Source: Steromphala cineraria
Lineage: Eukaryota; Mollusca; Gastropoda; Trochida; Trochidae
Direction: 5' to 3'
Assembly (NCBI GenBank): GCA_916613615.1
Contig: OU744736.1
Location: 11,047,724-11,111,723 of the forward strand
DNA: 64,000 bases
Under the pieces are notes generated by a model. The model saw only the letters and a program-made list of their open reading frames with translations. It was not told the DNA's origin and searched no databases. Both the position numbers and the translations under genes were made by a program. Shown in pieces: positions 38,301-47,300 of the stretch. The number at the start of each line of letters is the position of its first letter. Position 1 is the first letter of the stretch.

Positions 38301-41300
38301 TATCACAATACTATGAGCTTTCACTTGCACAAAAATTCACTTAAGTTCAACATGTTAAAAATTTGAAAAAAGAATTCAAAAATTGAAAAACAAAATATGA
38401 GATGCACACCCTTAGGATGCCTGAAAGCCATGTGTGCAATTTCAATTAAATCTGTTGAATGTTTTTTTAGGCGAAGTGGATAAATGATACCCTGGACAAC
38501 TTACATGGACAACCTGCCACCTTGCCACCCTGCCACCTTGCCACCCAGCCACCCTGCCACCCAGCCACCCTGCCACCTTGCCACCCTGCCACCCTGCCAC
38601 CTTGCCCCACCCTGCCACCTTGCCCAACCCTGCCACCTTGCCACCCTGCCACCTTGCCACCCATCCACCCTGCCACCCAGCCACCCTGCCACCTTGCCAC
38701 CCTGCCACCTTGCCAGCTTGCCCTGCCCCCTGCCCCACCCTGATCTTACATGGACACCCTGCCCCCCTGCCCCACTCTCAACTTACATGGACACCTTGCC
38801 ACCCTGCCCCACCCTCAACTTACATGGACACCCTGCCACCCTGCCCCACTCTCAACTTACATGGACACCCTGCCCCCCAGCCCCACCCTCAACTTACATG
38901 GACACCCTGCCACCCTGCCACCCTGCCACTCTGCCCCACCCTGATCTTACATGGACACTCTGCCCCACCCTGATCTTACATGGACACCCTGCTCCATCCT
39001 GATCTTACATGGACACCCTGCCACCCTGCCCCATCCTCATCTTACATGGACACCCTGCACCCCAGCCCCACCCTCACCTTACATGGACACCCTGCACCCC
39101 AGCCCCACCCTCAACTTACATGGACACCCTGCCACCTTGCCACCCTGCCCCACCCTGATCTAACATGGACACCCTGCCCCACCCTCATCTTACATGGACA
39201 CCCTGCCACCCTGCCCCACCCTCACCTTACATGGACACCCTGCTACCCTGCCCCACCCTCACCTTACATGGACACCCTGCCCCATCCTCATCTTACATGG
39301 ACACCCTGCCACCCTGCCCCATCCTCATCTTACATGGACACCCTGCCACTCAGCCCCACCCTCATCTTACATGGACACCTTGCCACCCAGCCGCACCCTC
39401 ATCTTACATGGACACCCTGCCACCCTGCCCCACCCTCATCTTACATGGACACCCTGCCACCCTGCCCCACCCTCAATTTACATGGACACCTTGCCAGCCT
39501 GCCACATTGCCACACTGCCATCCTACCGCTATGCAACACCCTCATCTTAAATGGACAACCTGCCACCCTGCTACTATGCCACACGCTCATTTATCATGAA
39601 CACCCTTCCACCCTGCCACCCTACCACACCCTCTTTTCACATGGACACATGCCACTTTGCCACATCGTCATTATACTTTGACACATTGTCAACCTGCCAC
39701 ACGCTTATTTTACATAGACACCCTGCCTACCTGCGACTATGCCACTGTGCCACATTGCTTCATTGCCAATGGCCACCCTTCTACACCCTCATTTTACATC
39801 TTACCATTCTACCATTCTACCAATCTACCATTCTACCATTCTACCATTCTACCATTCTACCATTCTACCATCCTACCATCCTACCATTCTGAATATTTGA
39901 GCTTCAGTGCTCCACATAATTAATATTAACTACCTCTTTTGAAACAATTGTATTATGCCGATTTTGATCGTGTACTTTAGTAAACTTAGTCTCGTACAAC
40001 TCTGATTTCCGAAAATGCTAGTGAGTAAAATAACTTACCCCTTTCTCTCTAAATGCCACTACAAATGCTTGAGCCTCACGCAGCTTTTTGTGGTGTTTAT
40101 CCAAGGAATTCTGTAGACCCAAAATAACTCTTTCAAAGTGTTGCTCAGATCCTTTTTCAAGGTCATCAAGAATATTGTCACCAGTATGCCAAACCACTTT
40201 GCCTTTTTCAGCCTGCATGACTTCGTTGGGACCAAGAACCTCTTTGTTTTGCCATACATCTGTGTGAGTGTCCGACTGAACCTGAGAATTTGAGTAGAAA
40301 CTTTCTGAGCAACTATATCTGTTCTGTGGATGCTGAACCTGGTAATTGTTCTGAGCAACCTGCAACATGTCAGGTTCAGGCACTTCCTTGTAGAAGGGGA
40401 TGATGTCAGGAGCCAGATCTCCGACTTGAACACCTTCCTGGTCAGACTGAAAGTGTCTAGATGGTTGTCCATGAGAGACATAATTGCCGATTTCATCAAA
40501 ATCACTTTTATCAAATTGTTTAATACTCTTCTGCTCAGTTTTGGACGGCCATGTTGAATTGTGCGAAGTCATGTGTTCAGTGTCCTCCATCTGCTTGCCA
40601 TCATTGTCAAAGAAGTTTTCACATGACAGACTCTTGAGCAGATCGGCGCTGTCATTTCCCGGACACTGTTGAGCAAGTTTCTCCATCATTTCTGGCACTT
40701 TCTTCGTATCCGTCATCTCAACAACTTGGTTAAAGAGGACCTTGATGACATTAGAGCTGTACATGGATCTACTCCTGCTGCTGGTGCTCTCAGCTCCGGT
40801 CGAGTCCTCCCCACTGGACATCTGACCGTTCGGTTGCAGAGCTGCTTCTGCCAGCAGGCTCATGTTGGACTTTTCTTGATTGAAGTTGGGAATTTTGGGA
40901 AGGGAATGTTCAAACGCCATATTGGGGTTTTCACATCGGCTGTCATGGATCCCAGAACTTGAGGTCATAGTAAAGGCTTGATCCAGAGTTGATCTCTGTC
41001 CATTATCTAGATTCGTTCCTCGTGCACAGTTCAATCTGTGTACAAGGTTAAGATTAGAGCTACGTTCATGATCAAGATTTGATCTTGGTGCAGCTTCAAG
41101 ATTCCTCACAGAATTCAGACTCGATCTTGATACAGAGTCCATATTTGAACCCTGGATAGGATCCAAGTTTGATCTCTGTCCACGATCCATATTGGTACTG
41201 GGTACAGGATCCATATTGGAACTTGGTACAGCTTCGAGATTTGAACTAGCACAAGAGGTGGAGGTTGTGTGGGATCTAGAGAAGAGGGGAGGAGGGAAGG

Positions 41301-44300
41301 CAGGGGGGTAGGAGGGGTAGCCAGGGTGGGAGAGGGGATCCTCCTGTTTCCCCGAACTCCAGAACATCTGTCTCTGGTTCTCCTCCTCGATCCCGCTATC
41401 GGGAGACTCGGTGCTCTTCAACTCCTTCCAACTGGTGTCCATCACTCGCGACGCGTTCAGAGCTTTTTGCTTCTCCACTTTAGGTATGCGTCCCATCTTT
41501 ACAGCTGGAATAAATACAGAAGAGAGGAAATGAGGAAGGGGTTTGATAGGCAGGGTTCAAATTAACATGGTCAATGAGCTAGTGAAATGTACCATCACGT
41601 AGTACAAAGGACAGGTGACATATTATAGATAACAAGATTATTTCAATGGGCTATTAGTTTTTAAAATCCACTAGTCTGAATTGCCAGGACTGTGATAGTA
41701 GGGGATTTTAGCCATAAAAAAATAATGATGTTTTTAATTTTACTGAATACATTACCTACTTGACAAAGGGTTAAGTAAAGAGAGTGAGTTAATGTCCAAT
41801 TTTCTTTTAAAGGGGCAGTAGCACGTTTTTTGACAATTTTATATTTTCATTTTTTCACTGATAATTGGACCTTAATGCTAAATGTATTACTTTGATAGTG
41901 TCAAAAATCTCATTACACAAGCCAATCATCCATAGTGAGAGGACAAAGTATGAAGATTCACATAAAATGCATTGGCGGCCATTTTTGTGTGAACACCTTT
42001 TATTCATTTTGGGTAATAAAAGGAATCGCATGACTTAACTTTTCATAATAATTTTGATTTATTACTGCTCTATTGAGTTTAGATACATTGTCTTAAGATT
42101 GGAACCATTTATTTTAATTTTCCTGACATCACCTTATATTACCCCTAAAAACGTGCTACTGCCCCTTTAAGGCTTACCAAATGCAACTGTCAAACAGGTT
42201 TTGCTAAAGTTGATCAAAAATTTAAGGGAGGTCTTAAAAGTCATGTTATATAGATTTTTAAAATAATATTTTCTTCACAGTAGCTTAAAAACAAACATAC
42301 AGCTTGGTGACAGCTTGGTTGATGTTTTTTAAATGGACAGTCCTTTCAGGATATTTTTATGAAAACTACATTCAAGAGGATTTTCCTGTTGACACATTAA
42401 TTTTTTTTATGAATGGTTTGGTATGTAACAAACAAAAGTAGGATTAATACTGATACCATTTACAAGTTTCATAAAAATTTGATCAAACTGGACCAAGATT
42501 AGTATTTTATTTACTACAAGCTTAATTACATCTTAAAAAATCTAAAGAAATTTGCTGACATGACCATCATTGGCTGGCCCGCTGACAGCATGCGATGTTA
42601 ATACACAATTTTAAATAACTTAGTAGATTTATTAAACATCGATATCAGGTGATAAAAGGGGAGTAAAATCATTAATGATAGTGAAGTGACAATATTTAAC
42701 ATCATATATAATTAAGATCCACTGTCCATGGACATACTTGCTTTTAGTTCATTATTCAAGAATAGCACTTATAGACACCAATTATGGTTTACAAGTTCTT
42801 GCTGGTTGACTATCTATTATATGCTTGCTTTATAATGACTGAGTTTTCTTAGTTAGAAAAAAATGTACTCCACAGTGTTTTTTGTATTACAATTTGAGCT
42901 GAGTGAGAATATCAAAGAGAGGATTATTTCATGTGTACAATTGTTTGACATCTCATCTACAATCAACGGTACATCATCGCCATGGCTTACTGACGATGCA
43001 ACAATGACATGACGTCACAAGAAATATCCAAGTCATGCAGCTTTTGACGTATATCAGCCTATTTCCGGGCACAGAAGCATACAATAAACAGAACTTTTTT
43101 CTTTCAGTGTGACTAACATCTCAACGCGTCTATATTTTACTCATACGTCACTCGTTTATCATAACAAAGGGTACATCAAGAAAATGTTGGTTTATAATGT
43201 TACGTTAATGTTTAAACAATTTTCAGACATAAAACGTACCTTCAAAAGACATCCCAAGACTTAAACATTTTCGATATCGACAAGATTTGCATCGGTTGCG
43301 ATTTTGAGGTGTGATCACACATTGACCTCCAAAAAAGCATTTGTATTTATCTCCTTTAGGTATACTTCTCTTGAAGAAACCCTGCAAGTAAACGAAGCAC
43401 GTATCAACAAATATTATATCAAAAACCTTTCTGGTATGTACCGGGTATATAATTCTTGAAGAAACCCTGCAAGTAAACGAAGCACGTATCAACAAATATT
43501 ATATCAAAAACCTTTCTGGTATGTACCGGGTATATAATTCTTGAAGAAACCCTGCAAGTAAACGAAGCACGTATCAACAAATATTATATCAAAAACCTTT
43601 CTGGTATGTACCAGGTATATAATTCTTGAAGAAACCCTGCAAGTAAACGAAGCATGTATCAACAAATATCATACTAAAAACCTTCTTGGTATGTATATAA
43701 TTTATTCATGTTGTTGAAATCAGAACTGGGTATGATATAAACATGTTTATCAAAACTATAACTTTGATTCAATTCAGTTTGATTGTAAGATTATTTAAAT
43801 TCTTTTTTTTCCAAAATATCACTAAGAAAATATGACAAAATCCTTTAATTTGAGCCATACTAATTTTTACATTTTTACTTAAGATCAAAATGAGGCAGTT
43901 ATTATCAAATTGCAAACTTGAGCAAATAAAACATAAAAATATCTGTAACAATTCTTTTGCAGTATATTAAATGATCATAAAATGAAAAATAAAACATCGA
44001 TATTAATTTCACTAATACAGTAATTGCAAAATTTAAAAGTTGTCCTCTATTTATGAATAAAATAGTCAAGCTGGTTTGTGTTTTTTATAATAAAAAGATA
44101 AAAATAACAACAGCACTGGATTACAACAAAATATTGACTCACTGATAAATATGAGAGTGTTTAAAAAGAGCTAGAAGCAATATATAAAATGGTCAAAGTT
44201 TCTTTCAAAAAGAAAAAGAGAAAGAGTGAAAACAAGGGATATATTTTCATTTCAAATTATATTATATATCTAAAGATTGAATGGTTCTGAATCTTCTTTA

Positions 44301-47300
44301 ATTAATTATTATTTCTTTAAGATTGTCTGTTATGTAAGAAGTTAGCTGATTAACAAGACAATGATGCCAAAATGAAGTGCATAATACCATGCATTAGTGA
44401 CATATATGGGTATGACATCTAGGGTGAACACTGATAACATGCTCTTTTGATTTAAGGTAGGAATTTCAGTTACGATACATAAGGCTGAGTCAACTAGAGA
44501 CCATTGGAGTGCTCAAGTCCAATGTTTGTTAATTGTTATCTGTGAAAGCTCTAGTTTCATGTATGTAATAACACTGTTTCCAAATGGTTTGTTGGTTGAT
44601 AAATTAAAAGGACTAACCTTGCAGCCCTCGCACGTTGCCACGCCATAGTGGAGGCCAGTAGCCTTATCCTTACATATCCGGCAGTTTCCGAACGGGAAGG
44701 GAATGGCACCAGGGGGCATTGTACTTGTTGTCTGGAAAAAGAATGTGAAAGACATTGTGTCAGTTTTGCAGTAAATATTAAGTAAATATTAATGCACCTC
44801 AGGCAAATAGTTTATCACTTATGTAACAGAAGTGATTGTGAGATCACCTTTACTGGGATTTGAACCCAGGACCTCCTTGTTGAGAGGCAGACACTCTACC
44901 CATTCGACTAAAGAGATGTTCCTCTTACCAAGGCCATTAGGAATGATAGTATCTTACCCTGCCACATTTACATCAACTTTCCCCCTGCTGCTTGCATTCT
45001 AAGACATTTGCATCCATTCTATCCCTAAATATTGTATTTGAAATAGTTGTATCTCTACCCTTTGTTATATGACAGGGCTAACCACTTCTTTTCATTAAAG
45101 TCACATTGAAATACAGCTGACATGATCTTAGGTAACAACATAAGACATTAAAATCATTTGACCATATAATAATCTACTGCTGTTACAAATTCAAATTACT
45201 TCTAAAATTTAAACTAATTGCAGAAAAGTGAAAGGGTGATCCTCCTATGTTTCAACCATTACTGATATCATTGTTTAATTAGAATGAAAAGAACATAAAA
45301 AATGATTGCAAAGTGAAATTTTATTGAGTCAACAGAATTAATCAAATGACACCATAGCCATTAATATGTAGTCATCTATAAAAACAATACATTAAAACAC
45401 ACATGAATTGATTTTTATCTAACTTTCAACCACAGTGCCAAATCTTTGATCAAAAGTGCAAAATAGTCCCACCATAGACATTTTCAGGAATCTTAGAGTT
45501 GAATTAGAAGAGAAATTGTGGTAATACTAATCAGTTTTGGTTGATACAAATCTGGACAATGAAGCTGGTCAACAGGTCACGTTATTTTGAAAACTTCTTG
45601 AAAGGAGGCAAAAGAATTAACATGTAGCAATCATAATAAATCTCTCATAAATATGTTTTCTTGATAAACAGAAACTTAAGATAAGTATAAACCCAGTAAC
45701 TAATTTAACAGAACCCATTGGGGAACCAGAAGGGGGGTATAGGGCTGTGTACCCTTCCAAAGAGAGTTACAAATATACCCAAAGAACTAATAACAATAGC
45801 TTTTCTATTGACTATTGAATTGAATTAAAAATCACTTACATGCAAAAATAATGAAAATATGAGGGTAAATAGGAGACAACAGAAATTTGGGCAATATAAC
45901 TATAGTCATTTGGGAGAAACTATACCTTAATCTTTGGACAGCAAGAACGTGTAGGACAGGAACTACCCGGTAGTCACTAACATGCACATTCTTTGATCCA
46001 AAGTAATGAATCCATATTTGGATATAACAATCTTAGGACGCATTCACCGAAACAATGATCATGCATCTTTAATTTTTCTACTTCTTTTTTTTTTATAAAT
46101 ATTGTCCTACAGAACACACTGTGCAAATAACGGAAGTAACATTCTTGCTAAAAACAACTTCATAAACTGACAAATATAACATTATGTTCTGTCTTACATT
46201 TTGTATATTCTCTATATGATACAAAATATCATTCTCTCCTTATACAAAATGTTATTACTTTTGAATACAAACTTACCTGTTCTTTTAAATACCAATAAAT
46301 TTTTCATCATTTATACAACACGACAGTCTCCCTCACATATATTACATTCTCTTTCATTTTACATTTATTTACAAATTTTATTTTCTCTTTCATATATGTT
46401 ACATTATCTTGTAAATATTACATTCTGTCATGCATGCTTTACATTATCTTTTAAATATACGGGTATTACATTTTCTCTAACATAAAAATTATTCTCTTTT
46501 ACACATATTACATTCTCTCTTACACATATTACATTATTTTTTACATATATTACATTTACTTTAACATATATTACATTTTCTCTAACATAAATATCATTTT
46601 CTTTTACACAAATTACATTCTCTCTTACACATAATACATACTTTTTTACATATATTACATTCTTTCTTACACATATTACATTCTTTTTTTACATATATTA
46701 CATTCACTTTAACATATATTACATTCACTTTAACATATATTACATTTTCTCTAACATAAATATCATTTTCTTTTACACATATTACATTCTCTCTTACACA
46801 TATTATATTCTCTTTTACATACAATACATTCCCTCTTGCATGCTTTACGTTCTCTCCTACAAATATAACATTTTCTCTTACACATGGACTAAATTGGTCT
46901 TTGGTCATTGTCATGATTCATAAAAAGAAGAGTGCAATTTGAAAAAGACTTGACTTTGAATGTTTAACTATGGCTTTTAAAATACACTGGCTTGCTAGCC
47001 CCAGCAGACAGATATATGCCCTTTTCTTCTTCAAATGTTACATTCATTCTCTCATAACCATGCAATATTCTCCTTTATATTATGTTCTCAATCACAAAGA
47101 TATGATTCTCTATTAAAAAAATATAATATTCTTTAAAACAGCTTTTATGTTCTTAATCACCTACCAATATAACATTCTTCCTATTAATGTAACATGGATA
47201 CCAGAACAAACATTTTCTAATAAAAGCAATCAACATAGCATTTTCTTTATTACATTCAACATTCTCTCTGATAAATAAATTCCCTCTTACAAATTAATAA

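Noticed and set aside
36709..38330. Series of eight near-identical 65-codon minus-strand frames
   Set aside because: One frame per satellite unit; overlap and identity follow from the repeat. Unit lengths of 191 and 194 bp are not multiples of three, so no larger protein results.
38484..39892. Long Pro-Cys-His-rich open frames (up to ~230 codons)
   Set aside because: They arise from an 8-bp repeat with few stop-forming triplets in any frame. Several frames are open at once and there is no start or splice context.
46594..46914. 106-codon minus-strand frame with seven-residue repeats
   Set aside because: It is the translation of a 21-bp minisatellite; flanking degenerate copies contain stops.
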